Shown here in pieces: positions 46,327 through 54,769 of a stretch of 62,784 nt of DNA. The stretch is from Candidatus Gastranaerophilales bacterium (GTDB lineage: Bacteria > Cyanobacteriota > Vampirovibrionia > Gastranaerophilales > Gastranaerophilaceae). The position numbers were made by a program, and so were the translations under genes. The DNA lies in assembly GCA_944325065.1 (NCBI GenBank), contig CALUYS010000010.1, positions 1-62,784 of the forward strand, written 5' to 3'. The notes under the pieces were generated by a model. It was not told the origin of the DNA, made no database searches, and saw only the letters and a list, made by a program, of their open reading frames with translations. How positions within the stretch are numbered: position 1 is the first letter of the stretch; the number at the start of each line of letters is the position of its first letter.

Positions 46327-46711
46327 ACTAAAAATTATTTATTAAGATTTAATAAACTACAATAGCCAAGAGGTTATATTTTATAATAATATAAAAAAAT
46401 ACTAAACTGTTACAGTCAAAGTATGTATTGAACTAGAACAACAGTTGTTATTAGATTAAAGATAATAAATCATTAACCATACACAAGCATCTCTTTTCTT
46501 CATTTTTTATTTAACAAATAAGATGTAAGAAGAGGAGTTTTTGTGTTTGTAGAAACTAAACCCTACCTTTATAAATCTATTATTAAATTTTAAATGTGCT
46601 ATAAAATAATTATATCGAAAATATGTACAAATGTAAAACAAAATGTGATATAATGATATGGTAAACAAGCACAATTAAAGATTTTCTTTATATCTTTGAC
46701 TTTCAAAAACT
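46327..46711. other. Intergenic region before tRNA-Ser(CGA)
   Basis: These 385 AT-rich bases hold no gene I can support. TGATATAAT at 46646-46654 on the plus strand is a promoter-like match pointing at nothing recognisable. Confidence 0.5.
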
Positions 46712-46800
46712 CGGAGAAAGTGGGATTTGAACCCACGGTGGAGTTTGAGCCCCACAACGACTTTCGAGGTCGTCACCTTAAACCACTCGGACATTTCTCC
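46712..46800 (-). tRNA. tRNA-Ser(CGA)
   Basis: This class II tRNA of 89 nt has acceptor GGAGAAA/TTTCTCC with discriminator G, D arm GTCCGAGTGG, anticodon stem ACGAC/GTCGT with loop CTCGAAA (anticodon CGA, reads UCG), a long variable arm and T arm GTGGGTTCAAATCCCAC. CCA is not encoded. Confidence 0.95.
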
Positions 46801-46842
46801 TTCTTATTATTTATTATATCTTAAAAATATTTGATTTAATAA

Positions 46843-47238
46843 CTAAATAATATTTTTCATCACTATTTGGATTTTATCTTTTAAACTTTTTTCAAAAAAA
46901 TTTCTATATTTGAATTTTTTTGTTTTTTTAAATAATTCTTCTTGTATATATTTTTCAACATTAAAATCATCATAGACAGTTAAAAGAACTATATCAGGTT
47001 TTAAATTTGCTATTTCAAATGGAGATATTTTTTTATACCCAACATCTATGTTAGCGTTTGGGTTAAAAAATTTTACGTCTGCTATTGCTATTATATTTAA
47101 CCCAGATAGATCATAATGTTTTTGTATTGCTCGAAAATATAAACTTGCTCCATATAAAATTATTTTTTATTTTTGTATTATTTCTTTAGTTTTATAAACT
47201 GTTCTAAATATTATTTTATGTATATTTAATTTTGGTGA
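46843..47238 (-). pseudogene. Remnant of a sugar-modification/NAD-binding-like gene
   Basis: A minus-strand frame reads KIILYGASLYFRAIQKHYDL, then IIAIADVKFFN, GYKKISPFEIANLKPDIVLL and ends KDKIQIVMKNII. This resembles the small Rossmann-like modules (LYGAG...IGIAD...GYxVIxP.DI) found in capsule and teichoic-acid glycosylation proteins. The frame continues 23 codons further upstream but is broken by an in-frame TAA at 47167-47169, and the 5' part is absent. It ends 27 bp from a palindromic repeat, and there is no start codon or ribosome-binding site. I read it as a decayed gene fragment. Confidence 0.6.
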
Positions 47239-47264
47239 CTATATACAATTTTACATAAACTTAT

Positions 47265-47363
47265 CGTCATTGTGAGAAAATCTTTGATTTTCGGGGCAAT
47301 CCAATTATATTATTTGTGTTGAGTATAGTTTTCACGGTTGCTACGCTAAAGCTCGTATTGACG
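47265..47363. repeat. Degenerate palindromic repeat of the CGTCATTG...GCAATCC type
   Basis: The left arm is CGTCATTGTGAG...GGCAATCCA and the right arm is CGGTTGCTACGC...GCTCGTATTGACG. The ends pair as in palindromic repeats widespread in bacterial genomes (CGTCATTGCGAG and its complement). It is GC-richer than its surroundings. Confidence 0.65.
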
Positions 47364-47657
47364 AATGTTTCATATTTAGTTTAAACTCGTATATAAATCC
47401 CTTAATTTTTTAAGTTATGATGAATCGGAATCATTTTTGTATCTTCATCTAATAATCTTTTGTTATTCTTTATTTTCATTGTTTTTTCATTTTTCTTTTT
47501 TTAGTAAGAATTAAATTTTTAAAGCAATATCCAAAATTTAAAAACCAACCAACCACCTTTTCTAATATATAACTTTCAGAACTAAGATATATATAAATTT
47601 ATTAATCAGATAAGAAAAAAGTTAATTATGCATAATAGAACTATAACAACAAAAATT

Positions 47658-47746
47658 CGGAGAGAGAGGGATTTGAACCCTCGGTGAAGTATTATCCCCA
47701 CACAGACGTTCCAGATCTGCACCTTAAGCCACTCGGACACCTCTCC
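47658..47746 (-). tRNA. tRNA-Ser(GGA)
   Basis: This class II tRNA of 89 nt has acceptor GGAGAGG/TCTCTCC, anticodon stem CAGAT/GTCTG with loop CTGGAAC (anticodon GGA, reads UCC and UCU), a long variable arm and T arm GAGGGTTCAAATCCCTC. It has the same strand and length as the tRNA-Ser(CGA) 0.9 kb away. Confidence 0.95.
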
Positions 47747-47790
47747 TTAAAATATTAAATTATTATTATTATTATTTTATTATATATATT

Positions 47791-48738
47791 TCAAATAGCG
47801 TTTGCACCGCTTACAACTTCGTTTATTTCTTGAGTAATAGCACCTTGACGTGCTTTATTATAGTCAACGCTCAGTTTGTATATCATATCCTCGGCATTTT
47901 GACAAGCTGACGACATAGCCGTCATTCTTGATGCTAATTCAGATGCTGTTGCTTCCAATAATGCATGATATATCATATTTGTTATAAACATAGGAACAAC
48001 TTTTTGCAAAATAACATGCTTATTTGGCTCAAAACTCATTAAAGCATCTATTTGCATTGCTTTATTTGGTTTTTGTTCATCAGATTCGTTATTTTCTTTA
48101 ACCTCATCTATATTCAAAGGTAATATTTTCCAGTCAACGACTTTATATGACATCATGTTTTGAAAGCGAGTTGTTATAATCTCAATATTATCTATTTCAT
48201 TATCAACAAAACAATTTGCCATATCTTCAGCTATAACAATTGCCTGTCCGGATGTTGGATTTTGTGGGATATTTAAATATTTTTTTTCGATGTCACAATT
48301 CAAGCTTTCACATTTTCGACGCAATCCTTGATAACCTTTTTGCCCAACAATAAACAATTTGACTTTAATATTTTGTTTATTATACTCTTCAATACGTTTC
48401 AAAGTATATCGAATAACATTTGCATTATACGCACCAGCCAAGCCTTTTGAAGAAGTAACAATAAGCATTCCTGCCGTTTGAAGCTCTCTTGGTTTCAACA
48501 ACTCAGCATAGTTATCCAAAGCTCGTTTAACCTTCAAACCACTCATTGAATATTTACTCACTGAACGCAAAAGCCTGCTAAAAACAAACGCAACTTCCTT
48601 AGCAAAAGGTCTTGCGGCTTTCACTCGGTTTTCAGCTTTCTTTACCTTTGCCGCTGCCACCATTTTCATTGCTTTTGTTATTTTTTGTGTGTTTTGAATA
48701 CTTGTTATTCTGTCTTTTATATCTTTTAAATTTGACAT
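47791..48738 (-). CDS. atpG: ATP synthase F1 gamma subunit
   Basis: The gamma shaft couples proton flow to catalysis. The N-terminal RITSIQNTQKITKAMKMVAA and the C-terminal ASELASRMTAMSSACQNAED with YNKARQGAITQEINE are diagnostic. At 315 aa it matches the cyanobacterial length. It is the last gene of the operon; the beta and epsilon genes do not follow, as in cyanobacteria. Confidence 0.97.
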   Translation of the reverse strand: MSNLKDIKDRITSIQNTQKITKAMKMVAAAKVKKAENRVKAARPFAKEVAFVFSRLLRSVSKYSMSGLKVKRALDNYAELLKPRELQTAGMLIVTSSKGLAGAYNANVIRYTLKRIEEYNKQNIKVKLFIVGQKGYQGLRRKCESLNCDIEKKYLNIPQNPTSGQAIVIAEDMANCFVDNEIDNIEIITTRFQNMMSYKVVDWKILPLNIDEVKENNESDEQKPNKAMQIDALMSFEPNKHVILQKVVPMFITNMIYHALLEATASELASRMTAMSSACQNAEDMIYKLSVDYNKARQGAITQEINEVVSGANAI

Positions 48739-48759
48739 ATTTATTTTAACCTATATTAT

Positions 48760-50280
48760 TTATTCGCCACAAAAACCTGACTTAAATGAACTTATGTTTT
48801 TCTTTAATGCCTCAATATCTTCATCATTCATTTTTTCACCAGAATTTAGTTTATCATTCAATTGAGGCATGTTGGATTCAAAATAATCAAACCAACATTT
48901 TTTAAACTCAGGGATTTTGTTATTTTGAATATCATCTAAAAACCCATTGTTAGCGGCAAAAAGGATAGATATTTGTTTTGCAACACTCAATGGTGAATAC
49001 TGTGGTTGTTTTAAAACTTCAGTTAATTTTTCACCTCGAAGAAGCTGGTCACGAGTTGTCTTATCTAAATCGCTTGCAAACTGTGCAAACGCTTCAAGTT
49101 CGTGATATTGTGCCAAATCTAAGCGTAATTGACCTGCGACTTGTTTAATACCTTTTGTTTGTGCAGCACCACCAACACGCGAAACAGAAATCCCTGCGTT
49201 TATCGCTGGGCGAACACCTGAGTTAAACAAATTGCTTTCTAAGAATATTTGTCCGTCAGTTATTGATATAACATTTGTTGGAATATATGCTGAAACATCA
49301 CCTGCTTGTGTTTCAATAATAGGTAATGCTGTTATACTACCACCACCTAATTCATCATTCAATTTACAAGCACGCTCAAGCAGACGTGAATGTAAATAGA
49401 AAACATCACCAGGGTATGCTTCACGTCCTGGTGGACGTTTTAACAACAAGCTCATTGCTCGGTATGCTTGAGCGTGCTTAGTTAAATCATCATATATTAT
49501 CAAAACAGATTTTCCTTCTTCCATAAACTCCTCACCTATAGCAACACCTGCAAATGGTGCTATATATTGCATTGGAGCTGGAGAATTTGCTGATGCATTA
49601 ACAATAATTGTATAATCCATAGCATCATGTTCATTCAACGTTTTTGCAAGTTGTGCTACTGTTGAATTCTTTTGACCTATTGCTACATATATACATATTA
49701 CATCATGACCTTTTTGATTGATTATTGTATCAATCGCTATAGCTGTCTTACCTGTTTGTCTATCGCCAATAATCAACTCACGCTGTCCTTTGCCTATTGG
49801 TGTTAACGCATCAATCGCCGTTAAGCCTGTTTGAAGCGGCTCGTGCACTGATTTCCTTGTAACAATCCCAGGTGCAACACGTTCAATAGCTCGAGTTTTC
49901 GTATATTCAATATGTCCCTTACCATCAAGTGCTGCCCCTGTCGGGTCGATTATCCTTCCTATTAAACCCTCACCTACTGGCACAGAAGCTATCCGCCCTG
50001 TAGTTTTTACTTTTGTCCCTTCTTTTATATTCTTGTAATCTCCTAAGATTACCACACCTACATTATCTTCTTCTAAGTTTAAAACAAGACCCAAAGTTTT
50101 ATTTTCATCTTCAAACTCAACAAGCTCACTTTGCATGGCATCTTTTAAACCATATATTCTTGCAATGCCATCACCTGACTCCAACACTTCACCTTGTGTG
50201 TTTATTTCAACCCGACTTTCATAATTCTCTATTTTTGAACGTATTATATTTGTTATTTCACTTGGATTTATTGTTACCAT
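48760..50280 (-). CDS. atpA: ATP synthase F1 alpha subunit
   Basis: It has 506 residues with the P-loop [11 protein letters not shown] (near 170-180), the N-terminal crown domain, and [20 protein letters not shown]. It is the regulatory nucleotide-binding partner of beta. The ATG has AAGGAAGG upstream, and that site is repeated twice more by an 89-bp tandem duplication. Confidence 0.98.
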   Translation of the reverse strand: MVTINPSEITNIIRSKIENYESRVEINTQGEVLESGDGIARIYGLKDAMQSELVEFEDENKTLGLVLNLEEDNVGVVILGDYKNIKEGTKVKTTGRIASVPVGEGLIGRIIDPTGAALDGKGHIEYTKTRAIERVAPGIVTRKSVHEPLQTGLTAIDALTPIGKGQRELIIGDRQTGKTAIAIDTIINQKGHDVICIYVAIGQKNSTVAQLAKTLNEHDAMDYTIIVNASANSPAPMQYIAPFAGVAIGEEFMEEGKSVLIIYDDLTKHAQAYRAMSLLLKRPPGREAYPGDVFYLHSRLLERACKLNDELGGGSITALPIIETQAGDVSAYIPTNVISITDGQIFLESNLFNSGVRPAINAGISVSRVGGAAQTKGIKQVAGQLRLDLAQYHELEAFAQFASDLDKTTRDQLLRGEKLTEVLKQPQYSPLSVAKQISILFAANNGFLDDIQNNKIPEFKKCWFDYFESNMPQLNDKLNSGEKMNDEDIEALKKNISSFKSGFCGE

Positions 50281-50480
50281 TTTTTTATAACCCTTCCTTA
50301 TTATATTACATCAAGTCCAATTTTGACTCTTCTTTAATTTTTATTTCTTTATAAAATACTTGCTCTTTGTTTTTTATAACCCTTCCTTATTATATTACAT
50401 CAAGTCCAATTTTGACTCTTCTTTAATTTTTATTTCTTTATAAAATACTTGCTCTTTGTTTTTTATAACCCTTCCTTATT
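50281..50480. repeat. 89-bp tandem duplication upstream of atpA
   Basis: Units at about 50282-50370 and 50371-50459 are identical, and a third begins and stops near 50480. Each carries, in the atpA direction, AATAAGGAAGGGTTATAAAA, that is, a copy of the atpA ribosome-binding site, and TTGATGTAATATAATAA, which also occurs at the atpH 3' end. Confidence 0.92.
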
Positions 50481-50549
50481 TTAATATTTTTTGATTTGTT
50501 AGAATATGTTTATAAAAATAATAATATCTTTATAAATATCATTTTTTAA

Positions 50550-50726
50550 GTCCTCCGAACGGGGTTACTTTTTGTGGAAAAAGTAACCAAAACCGCAACC
50601 CACTTGTCATTCAATTCTCACTAAATTCAACCCAAGCAGCCTTAACTCGTGCTTACGCACTCAAACAAACGGCTGCTTAAAGATGTTTTATTAAGTGATA
50701 ATTGTTCTTTCCTGCGTATGAGTTGC
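50550..50726 (-). repeat. GC-richer interspersed repeat, copy 2 (177 bp, internally deleted)
   Basis: In the gene direction it begins GCAACTCATACGCAGG and ends CCGTTCGGAGGAC like the other two copies. About 100 bp of the second half are missing, replaced by the palindrome GGTTACTTTTT-CCAC-AAAAAGTAACC. An outer stem GCAGCC/GGCTGC encloses a GTGC-GTAA-GCAC hairpin with a GNRA-type loop. It lies between atpH and atpA. Confidence 0.85.
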
Positions 50727-50786
50727 ATTTATTTTTTCTTTCTTTTTTTGTCCATATTAAGTTTTTTACAATATTTCATTATTATA

Positions 50787-51332
50787 TTACATCAAACTAC
50801 TTTTTAATCGCTCATACCTGCTTTTTATACTACCATCAATTATTTTGTCATTAGCTTTTATTATTAAACCACCAATTATCGACTCATCAATTGTATAATT
50901 TAATAGTATCGTTTTTTTAAATTTATCTTCTAATTTTTGTTTTAAACGTTCTTTTGTTTCATCGCTTAAGACTACAGCTGATGTTACGCTGACTTTAAGT
51001 TTATTTTTCAATTCATCATCAAACTCGCAATACCAATATGCTATATCTTCAAATATATCCATACGACGTGCTTTTATCAACATCTTTAAAAAATTTAGTG
51101 TCTTTTCAGTGATTTTTGATGAAAAAATATTTACTATAATATCTTCAACTTTTTCCTCGTTAAATGTTGGGTTTAAAATGACATTCCTTAAATCTAAAGA
51201 TGATTTTATTGTTTCATTTATTAATCCCAAATCATTACGAACAACATCAATATCACTTCCAGCACTTTCAATTAATGCACGGGAATATCGTTTTGCTATC
51301 GTTTCATTTTTATAACTCATTTTTCTCATCAT
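50787..51332 (-). CDS. atpH: ATP synthase F1 delta subunit
   Basis: Delta (OSCP) ties F1 to the b/b' stalk. AKRYSRALIESA at the N-terminus and the C-terminal IIGGLIIKANDKIIDGSIKSRYERL are typical. It is 181 aa long. The start overlaps atpF by 4 bp (ATGA); a second ATG four codons later is also possible. Confidence 0.95.
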   Translation of the reverse strand: MMRKMSYKNETIAKRYSRALIESAGSDIDVVRNDLGLINETIKSSLDLRNVILNPTFNEEKVEDIIVNIFSSKITEKTLNFLKMLIKARRMDIFEDIAYWYCEFDDELKNKLKVSVTSAVVLSDETKERLKQKLEDKFKKTILLNYTIDESIIGGLIIKANDKIIDGSIKSRYERLKSSLM

Positions 51333-51832
51333 ATTGATAACCCATCTATACTATTTATACATTCATCAATATATTTTTGATGTAATTGTGGATTTTGATT
51401 TAAAGTTTGTTTTATCTTTTCATAACTCAATGCTATAGATGCTTTTGATACTGAACTTGTTATATCATTATATGTATTTTGTACTTCACGATCTATATCT
51501 TTTAATAATATTTTTTCTAAATGCTCTTTTATTTCATTTAACTCATTTTGTGCTTTTTCTTCAATATTTTCCAAAGTTTTACTTGCATTTTCAACTATCA
51601 TATCAGTTTCAATATGCACATTATCCAACTCCTTTTTTGCTTTTTCATACTTTTTTAATGCATCTTTAACATCATCATTCGATTTGTTTATTTTTTCAAC
51701 TATCTTTTTATGATTGTCATCTATAACACTTTTTACATCAAGTCGTTTTATGATTAAAGCAATAAAACCTATCATAATTAGAAAATTTATTACGTTTGAA
51801 TGTAATATATTTGTATATGAAAAATCAAACAT
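51329..51832 (-). CDS. atpF: ATP synthase F0 b subunit
   Basis: One N-terminal membrane helix (VINFLIMIGFIALIIKRL) is followed by a long charged coiled coil; 167 aa. Its position after b' and before delta identifies it as b. It overlaps the b' gene by 8 bp. Confidence 0.9.
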   Translation of the reverse strand: MFDFSYTNILHSNVINFLIMIGFIALIIKRLDVKSVIDDNHKKIVEKINKSNDDVKDALKKYEKAKKELDNVHIETDMIVENASKTLENIEEKAQNELNEIKEHLEKILLKDIDREVQNTYNDITSSVSKASIALSYEKIKQTLNQNPQLHQKYIDECINSIDGLSI

Positions 51833-52298
51833 TTCTCATTACCTCATCAACTTTATTTTCATCAAATGATATATTATCTATATTTTCTCCTAGTATTTTC
51901 TTTGAAATATAACTAGATAAAGATTTAACATCCTCACGAAAATTATTATATATATCATTCTTTTGATTTTCTAGATCATTTTTTGCATTAGTTAATTTAT
52001 TAGCTATTTCATTTTTTTTATTTTTTATTTCAACATTTTTTTGGCTTTTCAATTTATCTTTACCATTTAAAATAATATCATTAGCGTTTTGGTTTGCCTT
52101 TTGTATGCTTATATTGTGTTGATTAATGCATTCTTTTTCGTTTTGGTTGTGGGTATTAACTTTTGTTTTATTCTCATCAAGGAGAATACTACGTTTTTCA
52201 ATAATATCATTAATCGGCTTATATAATATTTTATTCATAAGCAAAGTAAATATTATAAAGCTAATGGTCGCTATTAAAAAAGTTCCGTTAAATTCCAT
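51825..52298 (-). CDS. ATP synthase F0 b' subunit
   Basis: It has 157 residues with an N-terminal helix (FLIATISFIIFTLLMNKILY) and a coiled coil with many Asn and Lys. Two different b-type subunits in tandem (b' then b) are typical of cyanobacteria and relatives and of some phototrophs. It lies 79 bp after atpE. Confidence 0.9.
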   Translation of the reverse strand: MEFNGTFLIATISFIIFTLLMNKILYKPINDIIEKRSILLDENKTKVNTHNQNEKECINQHNISIQKANQNANDIILNGKDKLKSQKNVEIKNKKNEIANKLTNAKNDLENQKNDIYNNFREDVKSLSSYISKKILGENIDNISFDENKVDEVMRNV

Positions 52299-52327
52299 TA
52301 TATACCTTCAACCTTTCATTCTTTTAC

Positions 52328-52358
52328 ATGAAAGCAGTTTAATTGTAACTGCTTTCAT
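52328..52358 (-). promoter_or_regulatory. Intercistronic hairpin between atpE and atpF'
   Basis: TGAAAGCAGTT and AACTGCTTTCA form an 11-12-bp perfect stem with a 7-nt loop, without a T-run. It sits 20 bp after the atpE stop and may set the high c-subunit mRNA level relative to the stalk subunits. Confidence 0.65.
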
Positions 52359-52377
52359 ATATAAAAGAATTTCACTA

Positions 52378-52629
52378 TTATCCTATCATACCGCAAAGTT
52401 TCATAGCAATAAACAAGCCATAAATAGCACAAGCTTCTGATAAAGCAGCACCAAGAAGGAAAAATCCGACAGCTTTACCTGCTATTTCAGGTTGACGTGC
52501 TATTGCTTCAAGCAAACCCTTTGTAGCTACACCTATACCAACTCCAGCACCTATTGCTCCAAAACCAATTGCAATACCTGCACCTAAATTACTTAATCCT
52601 TGTACTTCGTTTAACATTTCTGTTGCCAT
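52378..52629 (-). CDS. atpE: ATP synthase F0 c subunit
   Basis: It has 83 residues: two helices around the polar loop ARQPEIAGK. The ion-binding Glu is in AALSEACAIYG. The first helix (GAGIAIGFGAIGAGVGIG) lacks the Gln of Na+-type rings, so a proton ring is likely. GGAG lies 8 bp before the ATG, directly after a short repeat. Confidence 0.97.
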   Translation of the reverse strand: MATEMLNEVQGLSNLGAGIAIGFGAIGAGVGIGVATKGLLEAIARQPEIAGKAVGFFLLGAALSEACAIYGLFIAMKLCGMIG

Positions 52630-52640
52630 ATTTTTCTCCT

Positions 52641-52706
52641 TTTTATATAACGGGCTTACGCCCCTCGTCCTTTCTTATACTACCACCAACGTGGATTGGT
52701 TTTTAG
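52641..52706 (-). repeat. Short two-hairpin intercistronic repeat, copy 3
   Basis: In the gene direction: AATCCACGTTGGTGG (stem CCAC/GTGG), a linker with GAAAGGA, then GGGCGTAAGCCC (stem GGGC/GCCC, loop GTAA) and GTTATATAAAA. It ends just before the atpE ribosome-binding site. Confidence 0.75.
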
Positions 52707-52736
52707 TTTATTAATTTATTTCAATTATATTTCATT

Positions 52737-53016
52737 TCCTCCAACCAGGGCAACTGTCTTGGATTTCCTTCGAGTTCAAAACGCTTCGCCTGTCGCCCTA
52801 CAAGCTTGTCGGCTCCGGTTTTTTCGTCCCCCGAGGCTTCACTTGTCAGAAAATCCGCTTTGGTAGCAAAAGTTGCACAAAACCACAAACCACTTGCTTG
52901 TCATAGCCGTGCTAAATTCAACCTCAGCAGCCTAAACTCATGCTTCACAATCAAACAATCAGATGTTTGAAAATGTTTCATTAAACACTGCTTATTCCAA
53001 GTTGCGTATGGTTTGC
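52737..53016 (-). repeat. 280-bp GC-richer interspersed repeat, copy 3
   Basis: In the gene direction it runs from GCAAACCATACGCA to GGTTGGAGGAA. It aligns along the full length with 34235-34514 and with both ends of 50550-50726. Here it is in the same orientation as the atp genes, between atpB and atpE, and lies 30 bp upstream of a short repeat. Confidence 0.85.
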
Positions 53017-53088
53017 ATTTATTGCTTACTATCATTATTACTTTACTTCCTTTCATATTGATTACTTCTTTATTTCTTCAAGCTTTTT

Positions 53089-53802
53089 TTAATGCCCCTC
53101 TTCCTCAACAGCCAAAGCTACATAAGCTGTTGAAAGCATCATAAATACTAAAGCTTGCACAAAACCCACAAATACTTCAAAAAACATTATAGGTAATGGC
53201 AAAAAATAAGCAAATATCCCCACAAATGCAACTACAAGCAATTCTCCTGCTAAAATGTTTGCAAAAAGCCGCAATGCAAGAGTAAATGGTCTTATTACTA
53301 TTTCCAATAACTCAACAATTGCTATAACAATATCAATTGGATTAAAACTATGTAAAAAATAGCGTAACCCTTTTTTTCGTATCCCGCAGAATAAATAATA
53401 AACAAGAACTATAATTGCCATAGCTGCTGTCATGTTTATATCATTTGTAGGCGAAGCTAATTCTCCTGATTTTAAATGTAAAAGTCGCCAAGGTAACTGA
53501 CCCATTAAATTCGCTGTTACTATAAATAAAAATAAAGTTGCTAAAAGTGGAACATGTTTTTTACTTTCCAGCTTATTTCCCATCATTGATTCTGTTATTC
53601 CTGTGAAAAATGTTACTATCCACTCAGCCACCATTTGTACTTTATTTGGGATAATAGCCAGCTTGCGACTTGCAATAAATGCTATAAGAAGTAAAAAAAA
53701 CATTGCAATATACATCGTAACTAAAGTATCAACGTTTAATGTTATATGCCCCAATGTCGCAGTTAAATGCCCTTCACTACTCATGTTATAATCTATCCTC
53801 AA
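53089..53802 (-). CDS. atpB: ATP synthase F0 a subunit
   Basis: It has 237 residues and five to six membrane helices. The essential Arg is in FTLALRLFANILAGELL (near 177-193), and the N-terminal part MSSEGHLTATLGHITLNVDT is periplasmic. It is the first atp gene; atpI is not present. Confidence 0.96.
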   Translation of the reverse strand: MRIDYNMSSEGHLTATLGHITLNVDTLVTMYIAMFFLLLIAFIASRKLAIIPNKVQMVAEWIVTFFTGITESMMGNKLESKKHVPLLATLFLFIVTANLMGQLPWRLLHLKSGELASPTNDINMTAAMAIIVLVYYLFCGIRKKGLRYFLHSFNPIDIVIAIVELLEIVIRPFTLALRLFANILAGELLVVAFVGIFAYFLPLPIMFFEVFVGFVQALVFMMLSTAYVALAVEEEGH

Positions 53803-53872
53803 TATTCAATTATATTGTATTTATGTTTCTATATTATAATAACAACTTTTTATAAATACTTCAACCCAAAAA

Positions 53873-53901
53873 TTGAAATTTTAAGTAATCTATGTTAAAA
53901 T
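53873..53901 (+). promoter_or_regulatory. Promoter of a very short transcription unit
   Basis: TTGAAA at 53873-53878, a 17-bp spacer ending in TGT and TAAAAT at 53896-53901 form an extended -10 promoter. A terminator lies 37 bp downstream. Confidence 0.6.
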
Positions 53902-53937
53902 TATCGATATAATTAAGATATTGGAAGTGTGAAAAAT

Positions 53938-53975
53938 GAGAACTTTGAAAAGTATATTCAAAGTTCTCTTTTTTT
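53938..53975 (+). terminator. Rho-independent terminator upstream of the phosphate uptake genes
   Basis: GAGAACTTTGA and TCAAAGTTCTC form an 11-bp stem with a 9-nt loop followed by seven T. With the promoter at 53873 it delimits an RNA of about 65-70 nt. A 25-codon frame (ATG at 53936, GGAAG upstream) begins in the stem and reads through it, so a leader-peptide attenuator is one reading, a small RNA another. Confidence 0.7.
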
Positions 53976-54106
53976 GTACTTCGGTTTATATTACTTATTC
54001 CTTAAAACTATAAAATTATACAAAACTCTTTAAAAAACTTTACTTTTAATCTTATAATATTTAATATATTATGTTTGTGTAAAATTTAAATAGGAGTGAA
54101 GTTTAT

Positions 54107-54748
54107 ATGACAAAATTTAATTTAATGTCATATCTGGTACCACGTGAAGATGTAATGTTTTTTAATCAGTTTCAAGAAAGTGCTCAGATATGTAACAAAA
54201 CAGCTATCTTATATAATGAAGTCCTAAAAACAGGATTAACACCTGAAAGTAAAGAAAAAATTATGAAATATAAGAAAAAAGGCGGAATTTCATTTAAACT
54301 CACTTTGAAACAGTTAAATAAAAGTTTTATTACTCCAATTGAACGTGAAGACATACAATATATTACAGTACAACTCCATAAAATAAATAAAAAAATAATT
54401 AAGGCTTGTTTAAATCTTGAAGTATATCGAATTACATCTTATACAAATGAAATGATTGAACAAGCTGAAACTTTAGTTAAGGCAACTGAAGCTTTAGGTC
54501 TAATATTAAAAAAATTCAAAAAAGTTAGTGATGTAGAAGATATTACAAAAACAAATATAGAAATGAAACAACTTGAATCACAAGGTGATGAAATTCATCT
54601 AAGAGCTATAGATGATTTATTTTCAGGAAAATATGATGCTTTAAGCGTTATCAAACTTCGTGATATGTATAAAGAAATTGAAAATGCACTTGATGCTTGT
54701 TTTTATGTATCAGATACCATCTTAAATGTGGTTTTGAAACAAAGTTAA
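54107..54748 (+). CDS. DUF47 family PhoU-like protein
   Basis: It has 213 residues, all helical, with the DUF47 pattern: LVPREDVMFFNQFQESAQ at the N-terminus and SQGDEIHLRAIDDLFSG, then LRDMYKEIENALDACFYVSD near the C-terminus. These proteins accompany Pit transporters and are thought to regulate them. It is 21 bp upstream of the Pit gene. AGGAG precedes the ATG. Confidence 0.93.
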   Translation: MTKFNLMSYLVPREDVMFFNQFQESAQICNKTAILYNEVLKTGLTPESKEKIMKYKKKGGISFKLTLKQLNKSFITPIEREDIQYITVQLHKINKKIIKACLNLEVYRITSYTNEMIEQAETLVKATEALGLILKKFKKVSDVEDITKTNIEMKQLESQGDEIHLRAIDDLFSGKYDALSVIKLRDMYKEIENALDACFYVSDTILNVVLKQS

Positions 54749-54769
54749 AGAGTGAATAAAGGAGAAATT

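Noticed and set aside
46843-47169. Reassigned stop codon explanation for the in-frame TAA in the gene remnant
   Set aside because: TAA is the normal stop of many intact genes here; the missing 5' end points to decay instead.
50013-50354. 113-codon plus-strand frame over the atpA start
   Set aside because: Antisense to atpA and the tandem duplication; composition is an artefact of both.
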